From the NCBI GenBank assembly GCA_965183875.1, contig CBCYMK010000003.1, positions 1 to 54,308 of the forward strand: DNA of 54,308 nt, in the 5' to 3' direction. Below are positions 17,827-26,887 of this stretch, one piece after another. This stretch comes from UBA6772 sp965183875. GTDB taxonomy: Bacteria > Bacteroidota > Bacteroidia > Flavobacteriales > UBA7430. The first letter of the stretch is position 1; every line of letters starts with the position of its first letter. The position numbers were made by a program, and so were the translations under genes. The notes beneath the pieces were generated by a model. The model had not been told where the DNA came from, did no database searches, and saw only the letters and a program-made list of their open reading frames with translations.

Positions 17827-18737
17827 ATGAAAGACGTAAGCTGGAAAATAAACACAAAAAGAACCGCAAGAGCTCAGGCTATATTGCGAGTAGGAGAAAC
17901 TGCCTTTAAAAGCAATAAAAGAAAAAACAGTACCCAAGGGCGACCCATTTGAGATTTCAAAAATTGCTGGGATGCTGTCGGTAAAAAATACGGCTATGAC
18001 AATACCACATTGTCATCCAATGCCGATAGAAAATACAGATATAGAGTTTGAAATCAAGGGAAATGATATTTATATCGAAGTAGAAGTTTGTACCATTTAC
18101 AAAACAGGCTGCGAAATAGAAGCTATTTATGGTGCCTCTACTACCGCAGTAACCCTTTACGATTTATTAAAGCCAATAGACACAGAACTAGAAATAGTAG
18201 AAATTAAGCTACTATTGGGAAAAAGGTGGGAAATCAGATTTAAAAACCGACGATATGTCGAATTTAAAATCATCGGTTATAGTGATGTCTGATTCAATTT
18301 CTAAAGGAGTAAAAACCGATAGATCTGGAAAAGCTATCATCTCAAAATTAGAAGAATGTGGACTTGAGAAAATCGACTACACTATTATTCCAGATGAAGT
18401 TGATCAGCTACAAGATTTGGTTAATAAAGCAATAGCTTCCAATGTTAAATTGATTATATCTACTGGTGGCACAGGCTTGTCTGCACGCGATATTAGCCCA
18501 GAGGCTCTAAGGCCTATGTTGGATGTAGAAATTCCCGGAATTATGGAAGCCGCAAGAGACTACGGTCAAGAACGCACACCTTATTCTATGCTCTCTAGAG
18601 GGGTGGCTGGACTAATTGGAGATTGTTTGGTTTTAGCTTTACCAGGCTCCACAAAAGGAGCATCAGAAAGTATGGATGCTCTATTCCCTTACATACTGCA
18701 CATTTATAGAGTAATAAAAGGAAGAAGACACGATTAA
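17827..18737 (+). CDS. MoaC-MogA/MoaB fusion, two frameshifts
   Basis: The first half is MoaC, which with MoaA makes cyclic pyranopterin: start MKDVSWKINTKRTARAQA, then PKGDPFEISKIAGML, the IPHCHPMPI motif and TGCEIEAIYGASTTAVTLYD with its catalytic acidic residues. The second half is a MogA/MoaB molybdopterin adenylyltransferase: SDSISKGVKTDRSG, IISTGGTGLSARDISPEA, ALPGSTKGA. Removing one A near 17911 and one A near 18224 gives one open frame of 302 residues through the linker GKGGKSDLKTDDMS. The MoaC/MoaB fusion is a known architecture in Bacteroidetes, so a single gene is more likely than two. The moaE stop and this ATG are 1 base apart. Confidence 0.85.
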
Positions 18738-19489
18738 TGGAAATCTACTTGCTCTTAAGTATTGCATTAATGGCATTTTTTATATGCCTCTGTGGGGCAC
18801 GGCGGAGCAAGTGGTTACCATGCCGTAATGGCATTATTTCTAGTCTCACCTTTAGAAATGAAATCTACCGCCCTAACACTCAATATATTTGTTGCTGGAG
18901 TTTCATTTTACCATTACTATAGAGCTGGCTATTTTAAGTGGAAACTGTTTTTCCCCTTTGCCATAGGGTCAATTCCATTTGCCTTTTTAGGTGGAGCAAT
19001 ACAAATTCAAGAAGAAATTTACAAAGGGGTTTTAGGTCTGTTTTTAATATTTGCCGTACTAAAAATGCTCGGTTGTATTGGAGTGAAAAATAAGGGTATT
19101 ACTAAACTCCCTACTTCAACTGGTATTGCTTTTGGTACTTTGCTAGGCTTTATTTCTGGGCTTATTAGGTATTGGAGGAGGGATTATATTGAGCCCTGTA
19201 TTATTGCTTTTTAGTTGGGCTAAAATGAAAGAGGCTGCTGCAGTATCGGCACTATTTATATTTGTAAATTCTATTAGTGGCTTAATAGGTTTAATTTCGA
19301 GTGGAAACTATAACGCAGTAGATAATTTACATTTTTGGATTGGGAATTGCTCTTGTTGGTGGTTTTGCTGGAAGTTATATGGGCTCGAGAAAAATGCGTA
19401 ATAGTGGAGTTAGAAAACTATTAGCTTTAGTATTGTCGCTGGCAAGTATAAAGCTCCTGTATGCATTTATTATTTACGCATTCATTTGA
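18737..19489 (+). CDS. TauE/SafE family exporter, three frameshifts
   Basis: A TSUP-family membrane transporter; members move sulfite, sulfoacetate and other anions. Repairing three extra bases (near 18786, 19168 and 19353) gives 249 residues with eight or so helices and the two family repeats: SVGHGGASGYHAVMAL near residue 18 and SGLIGIGGGIILSPVLLL near 143. It starts at the stop codon of the moaC-mogA gene, so it belongs to the cofactor operon. A role in exporting a sulfur or molybdenum oxyanion is inference. It overlaps the convergent lactate dehydrogenase gene by 8 bases. Confidence 0.8.
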
Positions 19490-20393
19490 GATTCGCTGCA
19501 ATAGAATGAGCAGAAGCTTTATATAATTTTAATTCCCTAGGGTTTAAGCTTATATGATCTACAATAAAAACACCCTTTTCAGATACCTCAACCATGAGGC
19601 TTATATAAATTGATTTTTTTAAATCTAATAGGTTATTGTAATACGTGTTTGTATAAACCGAAAGTGGATAAGTTTTAATGTGCGACTGTTGTAAATCGAC
19701 TAGTAGCTGAATAACACATTGTGCTACCCCATAATGTGTACTTTCTTGTGTTTTTCGTATTTCGTAAGCTGTATTTTTTGTTTGCTCCTCCCAAACCTTT
19801 AGCTCATCTTCACTGAAGTTACCCAGCAGAGGTTTAGCATTTAGCGAAATCAAACTGTAAGCTGCAAACTGAGTATCTCCATGTTCTCCTAGTACATAAG
19901 CTTTTACATCTGATTTTGATGATCTTGTAGCATTTATGAGGATAAATTGTAGTCTATTACTATCTAAAAAAGTACCTGTACCTATAATTTGACGGGGCTC
20001 TAAATTAGAATACTTCCAGGTATAAAAACTAATAATATCTACGGGGTTACTTACTACAATAATTTTGGCACTCGACTTTAATTGTACTCCCGTAAAAATA
20101 GCTTTAGTCAGTTGAATGTTTTCATCTAATACATCTAATCTCGATTTAGATGCTTTGTTCTGAACTCCTGCAGTATGGATAATAACATCTGAATTTTGGA
20201 ATACTTCTGTGTTATTAACACTCAACTTTAGTTTAGGATAGAGGACAAAAGCATGTTGTAAGTCAATAAACTTCCCCTCTAATTGTTTGTTGGGATCTAT
20301 TATATTGACATGTAAGTTTTCAACTGCATTTAACAAGCCAAATGCAATACTGGCGCCTACATTCCCAAAACCTAAAATTGTTAGTATTTTCAT
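19482..20393 (-). CDS. L-lactate dehydrogenase family protein
   Basis: A 303-residue NAD-dependent 2-hydroxyacid dehydrogenase of the lactate/malate family. It has the Rossmann loop GFGNVGASIA (residues 8-17), TAGVQNKASKSRLDVL with Gln at the substrate-specificity position (lactate rather than malate), VVSNPVDI, TGTFLDSNRLQ with the substrate Arg, and the catalytic GEHGDTQ. Lactate dehydrogenase is therefore preferred over malate dehydrogenase. It lies just below a terminator that follows the RIC gene, so expression would need read-through or a promoter inside that gene. A fermentative role fits the anaerobic setting. Confidence 0.8.
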   Translation of the reverse strand: MKILTILGFGNVGASIAFGLLNAVENLHVNIIDPNKQLEGKFIDLQHAFVLYPKLKLSVNNTEVFQNSDVIIHTAGVQNKASKSRLDVLDENIQLTKAIFTGVQLKSSAKIIVVSNPVDIISFYTWKYSNLEPRQIIGTGTFLDSNRLQFILINATRSSKSDVKAYVLGEHGDTQFAAYSLISLNAKPLLGNFSEDELKVWEEQTKNTAYEIRKTQESTHYGVAQCVIQLLVDLQQSHIKTYPLSVYTNTYYNNLLDLKKSIYISLMVEVSEKGVFIVDHISLNPRELKLYKASAHSIAANLK

Positions 20394-20402
20394 ATAAGTA
20401 GT

Positions 20403-20433
20403 AAAAAACTCCCATTACAATGTAAGGGAGTTT
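20403..20433 (-). terminator. Minus-strand terminator after the RIC gene
   Basis: On the minus strand the stem AAACTCCC/GGGAGTTT (20426-20433 with 20406-20413), extended by TTAC/GTAA around a small loop, is followed by a T-run to 20403. It separates the RIC gene from lactate dehydrogenase. Confidence 0.8.
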
Positions 20434-20440
20434 CTAATTA

Positions 20441-21169
20441 TTATCCTAGTATTTGATGTTCTAATTGAATCGCTTTAGGAAAAAGGATGTTATTTTCTAA
20501 ATGAATATGTACATGTAAATCATTTTCAAATTCCTTTAGTAAATGGTAAGAAGCTTTAAAAGTATTACACGCATATGCAGGCGGCGTAAAGTTATTTGTT
20601 AGTTCTCCAATTTTCTCAAACAATAAACCTGCTCCCTCGTGTTCTTTCTCCATCATAGTAATAGGGTTTTGTATAGAACCAAAAGGCATCTCCTCAACAT
20701 TTTTCCCCTGAGCCAAAGACATTATATATGGAAACAAAATACGCTCTTCTTTCATCATATGATGCTCTAGCTCCTGTGCTACTTGCTCAAATAAAATGGC
20801 AATGGTTTTTGTTTCTGGGTGCGCTTCACCATGCACACGACTTACTTTAGTTATAAAGGCTTTTATTATAGGTATTTGTTCACTTACATAGGTATGGTGT
20901 TTCGATACTATATGTTCTACCAGGTGGTCTAAACGCCATTTATTATACTGGTCGATTTCAGATTCTGTACGTGTATCTACTTGCGCTAATTCCTCAATTA
21001 TCTCATTTAGATTTAGGCGCTTCTTTTCACAAACAGATTTCAGACTCTTTTTACCTCCACAGCAAAAATCAATTCCATATTTCTTAAATACAGCGGCTTT
21101 CTTAAAGTCTTCTGTTACAATTTCTGCGATTGTTTTTTCAATCAATTCTTCTTGTTCAACTTTCATCAT
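20441..21169 (-). CDS. ric: RIC (ScdA/YtfE) iron-sulfur cluster repair di-iron protein
   Basis: RIC proteins repair Fe-S clusters damaged by nitric oxide. The 242-residue product has the N-terminal DUF542 domain with FKKYGIDFCCGGKKSL (residues about 26-41) and a hemerythrin-like di-iron domain with HLVEHIVSKHH, ELEHHMMKEERILFPY, EKEHEGAG and the final HVHIHLENNILFPKA. All expected iron-binding His/Glu residues seem present. It overlaps the upstream Crp/Fnr gene by 14 bases, so the two are in one message. NO arising from nitrite during nitrate respiration explains its place. Confidence 0.93.
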   Translation of the reverse strand: MMKVEQEELIEKTIAEIVTEDFKKAAVFKKYGIDFCCGGKKSLKSVCEKKRLNLNEIIEELAQVDTRTESEIDQYNKWRLDHLVEHIVSKHHTYVSEQIPIIKAFITKVSRVHGEAHPETKTIAILFEQVAQELEHHMMKEERILFPYIMSLAQGKNVEEMPFGSIQNPITMMEKEHEGAGLLFEKIGELTNNFTPPAYACNTFKASYHLLKEFENDLHVHIHLENNILFPKAIQLEHQILG

Positions 21170-21866
21170 AATTGGTTTTTGAATAGAACCTTACCTTGTC
21201 CATATCAATTATTCGTATGTCTTTAGGTAAAAGTTCAATTGTATTTTCTTGTTCTAATTTTTTCAGCATTCTTATGGTCGTTTCATAGGTGCTGGCTGCA
21301 ATATTCGAAATTTCCTTCCTACTTAAAGGAAAGCTTAGGCACTTAGTCTTTTCATCTATCCCAAAAGCTTGTGCACACATTAATAGTGCGTAGGCTACTT
21401 TATTTTTTACAGGGAGCTGAATAATTCTTTTCATATGTTCTTCGGAAGACCGAAGTTCATTTGTGAAATACCGTAACATATTAAAAAGTAAACGATGATT
21501 AGTCTTAAGGATTTTTAGAAACACCGTTTTGGGGATAAATGCTAAGGTTATATCCGTTAAACTTATTGCTGATATTGGGTAAGTTTCGCTATGTAATCCA
21601 CGATGACCTACAAGGTTTCCATCAATCGCAAGTCGAATAATTCGCTCTGTACTTTTAGACAGGTGTTTTACAACTTTAACTTTTCCGCTATGGATAATAT
21701 AAATCCCCTGTACATTTTGGCCTTCTGTAATAAACCGAGTTCCTTTAGGGAATTGTAGTGTTGACTTGTGCTTATCGATCAACTCTCGCCACTCTTCATC
21801 ACAATACAGATTAATCACACAATTAATTTGATTACATCCCGAACAGTCTTCTTTTAGTACATCCAT
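21156..21866 (-). CDS. Crp/Fnr-family transcription regulator with N-terminal cysteines
   Basis: A 236-residue regulator: N-terminal Cys8, Cys11, Cys16 and Cys22 (CSGCNQINC), a cyclic-nucleotide-like sensor domain (about 35-130), a dimer helix and a C-terminal winged helix with LSRKEISNIAAS and the recognition helix YETTIRMLKKLE. The cysteine spacing (2, 4, 5) resembles the N-terminal cluster of FNR, and no further cysteine occurs until about residue 164, so the four could hold an oxygen-sensitive Fe-S cluster. The recognition helix keeps the Glu and Arg of FNR but has Ile in place of Ser. It is the obvious candidate for the TTGAT-N4-ATCAn boxes in this window. Confidence 0.88.
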   Translation of the reverse strand: MDVLKEDCSGCNQINCVINLYCDEEWRELIDKHKSTLQFPKGTRFITEGQNVQGIYIIHSGKVKVVKHLSKSTERIIRLAIDGNLVGHRGLHSETYPISAISLTDITLAFIPKTVFLKILKTNHRLLFNMLRYFTNELRSSEEHMKRIIQLPVKNKVAYALLMCAQAFGIDEKTKCLSFPLSRKEISNIAASTYETTIRMLKKLEQENTIELLPKDIRIIDMDKVRFYSKTNYDES

Positions 21867-21876
21867 AACTCGCTAT

Positions 21877-22860
21877 TTAGCCTCCTATAGAGAACATACT
21901 TCTCTTATCAGAATTTATTGTTCCACTTTTTTGATTAAAATCTAAGCCAGCTCTTTCTGCTTTCTTTTCTTTAATCGATTGACTAAAGATTGTTGCCATA
22001 GGTTCTCCATTGCGATGGGCTGCTAGTACATTTTTTTCTCCCGAAGAAAAAAGGCAGTTTTTCAATTTCCCATCGGCAGTAAGTCGAATTCGATTACAAG
22101 AACCACAGAAAGGCTTACTAATAGAACTTATGATCGCAAAGGAGCCATTATGACCAGTAATACTATAATTTTTAGAAGTGTCATTTTTTGCATCTGTAGC
22201 TCTAACAACTTCGTATTCTTTCTCTATTAGAGATAAGATTTCGTCGTGTTTTACTACCCTAGACCAGTCCCATTTATTACCATTGAAAGGCATAAATTCT
22301 ATAAATCGGATCGCATAATTATTTTTATCTGACCATCTTACAAAATCACCTATTTCATCATCATTAATACCACGCATTACTACGGTGTTGATTTTCACAT
22401 TTAATCCCGCTGCAGTAGCCTTCTTAATATTTTCGATAATAGTATAAAAATAGTCACGCTTCGTGATTTCATGAAACTTCCTTTCTTGGAGTGTATCAAG
22501 ACTAATATTTACCGAGTTTAAACCCACCTCTTTAAAGAAGTCAATATACTTATCGAGTAAGAAGCCATTAGTTGTAATTGCCAATTCAATAGGCAAGGTA
22601 CTTAGTTGAGAAATAATTTGTTTCGCATCTTTACGCACTAGAGGTTCACCCCCAGTAAAACGAACTTTTGTTACACCTAGCTCCACGAGCTCACTTACAA
22701 TATTGAATATTTCGTCTGCTTGCATTAAATTCTTGAAAGGACTAAAATCTATAGCACCCTCTGGCATGCAATAAAAACAACGAAAATTGCATTTATCGGT
22801 AAGCGAAAGCCTTAAGTAATTATGCTTTCGATCAAAATTATCTGTTAAAGAACAGCTCAT
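21877..22860 (-). CDS. moaA: MoaA, GTP 3',8-cyclase
   Basis: MoaA is the radical SAM enzyme that starts molybdopterin synthesis from GTP. The 327-residue protein has Cys24, Cys28 and Cys31 (CNFRCFYC) for the SAM-binding cluster, FTGGEPLVRKD, a second cluster motif CGSCNRIRLTADGK followed by NCLF, and the C-terminal SIGG that carries the conserved double glycine. It is separated from the other moa genes and lies between the hemerythrin-like gene (1-base overlap) and the regulator (10-base gap). Confidence 0.95.
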   Translation of the reverse strand: MSCSLTDNFDRKHNYLRLSLTDKCNFRCFYCMPEGAIDFSPFKNLMQADEIFNIVSELVELGVTKVRFTGGEPLVRKDAKQIISQLSTLPIELAITTNGFLLDKYIDFFKEVGLNSVNISLDTLQERKFHEITKRDYFYTIIENIKKATAAGLNVKINTVVMRGINDDEIGDFVRWSDKNNYAIRFIEFMPFNGNKWDWSRVVKHDEILSLIEKEYEVVRATDAKNDTSKNYSITGHNGSFAIISSISKPFCGSCNRIRLTADGKLKNCLFSSGEKNVLAAHRNGEPMATIFSQSIKEKKAERAGLDFNQKSGTINSDKRSMFSIGG

Positions 22861-23561
22861 TAGCTAAATTCTTGAAGTTGTTGATACATCGTTTCGAACT
22901 CTTCTTTAGTAATGAGTTCTTCAGCGAGTTGAAACAGTGTTTCGTCTTCTCTAAAAATATGTAACCTCAACATTTCAATTAGTTCCATAGCCGATTGGTA
23001 TGCCATCTCAAAGACTAAGTTCTTATCATCGTCGCAGCTTAATCTTGAAGCAATTCCTATAAGATTAAAACTTAGACTTCCAAGTTGGATGAATTTAAAG
23101 TGGTCGTCTTCCATTAAGTCTATTGCCGTTTGCTTTTTATCTGTACTATGCTCCCCAGACTCCAATAAACGCTTGTTTAACAGTGGGAAAAAGATCTTCT
23201 CCTCCACACGATTATGCGTCATCACTTTATGGTCGAAAAACTGGTAAAACTCACTTAGTGACTGATTGTCGTCTTGGTTAATTTTCCATTTCTTCTCTCT
23301 AAGACTGAGCAATGTTTTTTCAAAAGTTTTAAGCTGTCTTTTCACCTGATTGTGATCTTTTATAAGCTCTTTAGTAAAAGCGGACATATCTTTCAGTTCT
23401 ACCTTCTTCATATTCTCTGAAGGTGGAGCATACGCTGATGGCGGTGCCATCGGCGAATTCTCCTCTTCTTCACTAACCTCTTTTTCGATGTTTCTTTTTA
23501 AGGTTTCCTTTTGTGTTTTGACCCTCGATCGTAGGTCTTTGTCGATTACAGAAATTTTCAT
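22860..23561 (-). CDS. Hemerythrin-like domain protein
   Basis: A 233-residue soluble protein with a charged, proline-containing N-terminal stretch (about 1-55, including APPSAYAPP) and a hemerythrin HHE domain: KDHNQVKRQL, FFDHKVMTHNRVEEKIFF, MEDDHFKF and LRLHIFREDETLF supply the His/Glu ligands of a di-iron site. It has no DUF542 domain, unlike RIC. Its place between narK and moaA suggests a role in oxygen or NO binding during nitrate respiration, which is inference. Its start is 63 bases below narK2. Confidence 0.83.
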   Translation of the reverse strand: MKISVIDKDLRSRVKTQKETLKRNIEKEVSEEEENSPMAPPSAYAPPSENMKKVELKDMSAFTKELIKDHNQVKRQLKTFEKTLLSLREKKWKINQDDNQSLSEFYQFFDHKVMTHNRVEEKIFFPLLNKRLLESGEHSTDKKQTAIDLMEDDHFKFIQLGSLSFNLIGIASRLSCDDDKNLVFEMAYQSAMELIEMLRLHIFREDETLFQLAEELITKEEFETMYQQLQEFS

Positions 23562-23624
23562 GGAACTATATTTAAGGTTGTTTTTAGAAATCTACACTTT
23601 GAGAAGTAGTATAAATGGTTGTTT

Positions 23625-25187
23625 TTATGGGTTATCAAACTCTCTTCTTGGACCTTGGTAGTACCACCAGTTTAATCCTAAACAGATTACATAGTATATT
23701 GCAAATCCGTATAAGGCATATTCTGGGTGGCCTGCTTTAATTTGCATACCAAAAACCTTAGGGATAATAAATGCACCGTAAGCTGCAATTGCAGAAGTCC
23801 AGCCTAGTACAGGCCCTGCTTTTTCCTTACTAAAGATGTATGGAATACTTCTAAAAGTAGATCCGTTTCCTATACCTGTTGTAAGGAACAACACCATAAA
23901 AGCACCGAAGAATGGCCACCAATATTCGAGTGGATCTACAGAAGAACGTGCTTGTATTACAAAATAAGCAACTCCTAAAGCAGCTAAAATCTGGAATATG
24001 GTACTCCACATAGTAACTTTTGCCCCACTGTTAATTTTATCAGAAATAATCCCTCCAACAGGGCGAATAAGAGCACCCAAGGCTGGACCTAAGAAAACCC
24101 ATAAACGATAATTTGCATCAGGGAATATATCCTGACATAATTTTGGAAATGCTGCAGAATACCCAATAAAGGACCCGAAGGTCATGGTATATATAATCGT
24201 CATGATCCAATTGTGCTTATCGCTCAATATGGAGAATTGCTTATTTAGATTTTCTTTAATCGAACTAGGAGTAGCATATTTCATTAATAATACAGCCAGA
24301 ATAATTACAACAGGTAGTACAACCCACATATTCATCCCCACACCAACTAAAAGAAAAGCACCTACTGCTGCGGCAATTAGCCCTAAAGCAACCATAATAA
24401 GTGTATTTGTAACCCCTTCGGAAGTTGTTGGCAATTTGGGTGTTCCTGTAATAACATTATTCATACCTATAAATGCTGCAATAGCAAAAATCGCTAATAA
24501 AGGAACCCACACCCATGCGGCATTCTGTACTCCAGCGAACTCCACTCCTTTTACTACATTAGTTCCTACAGCTGCAAAAAGCACTACGGGCACAACTGTT
24601 GGAATTAATTTTTGCATTACGGCAACCCCTAAATTTCCAATTCCGGCATTCATTCCTAATGCGTAGCCTTGCATTTTTTTAGGAAAGAAATAACTAATAT
24701 TATTCATGGAAGAGGCGAAGTTACCACCACCAAAACCAGAGAGTAAAGCCATCGTTGCAAAGTATCCATACGAAGTATTGATATCGCTTAAACCATATCC
24801 GGCACCAATAGCAGGAATGAGGAGTAAAGCTGTAGTAACAGAAATAACATTTCTACCTCCTCCTAAGGAGATTAAAAATGAATTTGGCAACCTCAAGGTA
24901 GCACCTGCTAAACCAGCAATTGCGGGTAAAGTATAGTACATGCTATTAATTTCTGCTAATTTTTCGGTGTATGCTGCAGTACCTTCTTTAAGCCCTTCGA
25001 GTAAACCAAAGGTAAACCCAAAGTCTTTCATATAGGTAACTAACATACCCCACATAATCCATACAGAGAATGCTAAAAGTAGGGCTGGTATAGATATCCA
25101 TAAATTCTTTTTGGCTATCTTTTTTCCAGTTTTCTCCCAAAAGCCTATGTCTTCAGGGTTCCAGTTTGATAAATTTGTTTGTGACAT
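23625..25187 (-). CDS. narK: NarK-type nitrate/nitrite transporter, second copy
   Basis: A major facilitator protein of about 520 residues close to E. coli NarK: the N-terminal NWNPEDIGFWEKTGKKIA and KNLWISIPALLLAF, LRLPNSFL with the substrate Arg, GGGNFASSMNNISYFFPK, FGSFIGYSAAFP and LRPVGGIISD. Twelve helices are expected. NarK of this type exchanges nitrate for nitrite. The ATG at 25187 is chosen, since the alternative upstream TTG lies inside the neighbouring gene. It starts 16 bases after narK1 and is probably co-transcribed with it. Confidence 0.92.
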   Translation of the reverse strand: MSQTNLSNWNPEDIGFWEKTGKKIAKKNLWISIPALLLAFSVWIMWGMLVTYMKDFGFTFGLLEGLKEGTAAYTEKLAEINSMYYTLPAIAGLAGATLRLPNSFLISLGGGRNVISVTTALLLIPAIGAGYGLSDINTSYGYFATMALLSGFGGGNFASSMNNISYFFPKKMQGYALGMNAGIGNLGVAVMQKLIPTVVPVVLFAAVGTNVVKGVEFAGVQNAAWVWVPLLAIFAIAAFIGMNNVITGTPKLPTTSEGVTNTLIMVALGLIAAAVGAFLLVGVGMNMWVVLPVVIILAVLLMKYATPSSIKENLNKQFSILSDKHNWIMTIIYTMTFGSFIGYSAAFPKLCQDIFPDANYRLWVFLGPALGALIRPVGGIISDKINSGAKVTMWSTIFQILAALGVAYFVIQARSSVDPLEYWWPFFGAFMVLFLTTGIGNGSTFRSIPYIFSKEKAGPVLGWTSAIAAYGAFIIPKVFGMQIKAGHPEYALYGFAIYYVICLGLNWWYYQGPRREFDNP

Positions 25188-25203
25188 CTTTAATGTATTA
25201 GGA

Positions 25204-26751
25204 TTAATGTTCGTCGTCAAATGAACCCTTCGGTTCTTTAAGGAAGAATAAACAGAATATGAAACTCAAAAAGGCACCTCCAGCAATAATGAAAAAGAAG
25301 GTTTTCGCATCTACTAAAGAGTAAATAACTAAATAGATTACCGCACCTACATTACCATAAGCCCCCGCCATACCGGCAATTTGACCGGTCATATTTTTCT
25401 TAATCATTGGAATTACTGCGAATGTAGCACCCTCAGCACCTTGTACAAATAGCGAACAGAATACAGTTATTAGAACTGCAACACCTAACCACCAGGCTCC
25501 CTCAAACATAGGATCTACCATTTGAACACCATCTACAACCTCACCATATTTACCTATTAATGCCATTCCTAAAAAGCCAATAGAAATACCTACCATATAC
25601 ATAAGCATGGTTTTTTTACGGTTTTTCATCATGTCTGACAAAAGACCACCTAATGGACGAGCAAATAGATTTACAAAAGCAAATGATGCAGCTAAAATCC
25701 CTGCAAAGGTTGCGTTCATCATAGTGTCTCCAGTGGAGTTAGTAAGATTTCTGAATACATTTTCGAAGAACATTGGTAGCATAGAAACAACAGCTAACTC
25801 TGCCCCAAAATTGGCAAAGTAGGTTGTATTTAATGCAGCCACACTACTCCACGGATATTTATCTTCTTCCGGAACACCTTTTTTAAGGTAAGGAAGGTTT
25901 ACTTGAAGTACTTTAACAACATGCCCAATGTACATAATTGCTAAAATGGCATAAATACCATTGAGTACCATAGGTGATAGAATTGCTTCACCATTAACTT
26001 GTACTTTACCTATTTTCCACGCTAAAACGCCCATAGCACCCATAAGAGGGAAAGACCATACGATGTATTGAATTAGATCGCCATATGAAGAAACTTTCAT
26101 AGGCTCGGTTTTTTTAGCCAATGTTACTTTCGTTCCAGGAGGGTTATCTTCCACAAGGAAATAATAGATGATACCATAAATAAAAGATATAACCCCGTTA
26201 AAAGCTAAAGCATAACGCCACGCATCATCTCCTAGATTTAAGGTGTCTCCAAAAAAGTTAATAGCTACCCAGGGTAGTGTCATGGCTGCAAAAGCAGAAC
26301 CGAAGTTCCCCCAACCGGCATAAAACCCTTCTGCTCTACCAACCATACTAGGAGGAAACCAGTTGGCAACCATTTTAATACCAATAACAAACCCAGCTCC
26401 AATAGAACCCAAAATTAATCTGGATACTAAAAGCTGTGTAAAGGTATTACCGAATGCAAAGGTTAAGGCAGGAATTGCCATAACGACCATTAATCCCGAG
26501 AACACTCTTTTTGGGCCGTATCTGTCGATTAAAGCTCCAATGATTATTCTGGCTGGAATGGTAAGAGCCACATTACTAATGGCTAAAATTTTAATATGCT
26601 CTTTGGTAAGCCAATCAATACTATTAAGCATTGTTGTGGCCATAGGAGCCATATTAAACCATACAAAAAAGGTGATAAAGAACGCAATCCAAGTGTAGTG
26701 TAACACTTTAATTCGGTCTTTGCTGAAGTCTAATAATTCTGGTTTTTCCAT
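25204..26751 (-). CDS. NarK1-type nitrate transporter
   Basis: A 515-residue major facilitator of the nitrate porter group, distinct from its neighbour: FVWFNMAPMATTM in helix 1, PARIIIGALIDRYGPKRVF, GIKMVANWFPPSMVGRAEGFYAGWGNFGSA and FARPLGGLLSDMMKNRKK. The NarK1 type is thought to bring nitrate in with protons. The ATG at 26751 is used; the more distant GTG at 26763 is less likely. It is the first gene after a nar-operon terminator and has its own FNR-type promoter. Confidence 0.9.
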   Translation of the reverse strand: MEKPELLDFSKDRIKVLHYTWIAFFITFFVWFNMAPMATTMLNSIDWLTKEHIKILAISNVALTIPARIIIGALIDRYGPKRVFSGLMVVMAIPALTFAFGNTFTQLLVSRLILGSIGAGFVIGIKMVANWFPPSMVGRAEGFYAGWGNFGSAFAAMTLPWVAINFFGDTLNLGDDAWRYALAFNGVISFIYGIIYYFLVEDNPPGTKVTLAKKTEPMKVSSYGDLIQYIVWSFPLMGAMGVLAWKIGKVQVNGEAILSPMVLNGIYAILAIMYIGHVVKVLQVNLPYLKKGVPEEDKYPWSSVAALNTTYFANFGAELAVVSMLPMFFENVFRNLTNSTGDTMMNATFAGILAASFAFVNLFARPLGGLLSDMMKNRKKTMLMYMVGISIGFLGMALIGKYGEVVDGVQMVDPMFEGAWWLGVAVLITVFCSLFVQGAEGATFAVIPMIKKNMTGQIAGMAGAYGNVGAVIYLVIYSLVDAKTFFFIIAGGAFLSFIFCLFFLKEPKGSFDDEH

Positions 26752-26777
26752 AACTATTTTCACTTTTAATAATTAGT

Positions 26778-26821
26778 CAATATTAGGGTGAATTTGGCTG
26801 AAACTGAATGATTCATATCAA
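26778..26821 (-). promoter_or_regulatory. narK promoter: FNR box plus -7 element
   Basis: On the minus strand TTGATATGAATCAT (26808-26821) matches TTGAT-N4-ATCAA with one mismatch. TAATATTG (26778-26785, one mismatch to TAnnTTTG) begins 29.5 bases from its centre, the same spacing as at the porin promoter. The narK1 ATG is 26 bases further on. Confidence 0.65.
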
Positions 26822-26855
26822 GAGGAAGTATAATTTATATCATACTTAAGCACAT

Positions 26856-26887
26856 AAAAAAAGGAGCACTACGGCTCCTTTTTTTTT
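26856..26887 (-). terminator. Terminator of the nar operon, between narI and narK1
   Basis: On the minus strand AAAGGAGC...GCTCCTTT forms a stem followed by a seven-T run; the plus strand has a T-run as well, so it could work both ways. It overlaps the narI stop codon and separates narCGHJI from the narK genes. Confidence 0.88.

Noticed and set aside
18255..18737. A stand-alone mogA gene
   Set aside because: The frame continues backward into MoaC once one A is removed, and MoaC-MoaB fusions are known in Bacteroidetes.
24184..24936. Plus-strand open frames opposite narK2
   Set aside because: They lie entirely inside a well-supported transporter gene, have low-complexity Ile/Thr/Pro/Ala composition and no family resemblance.
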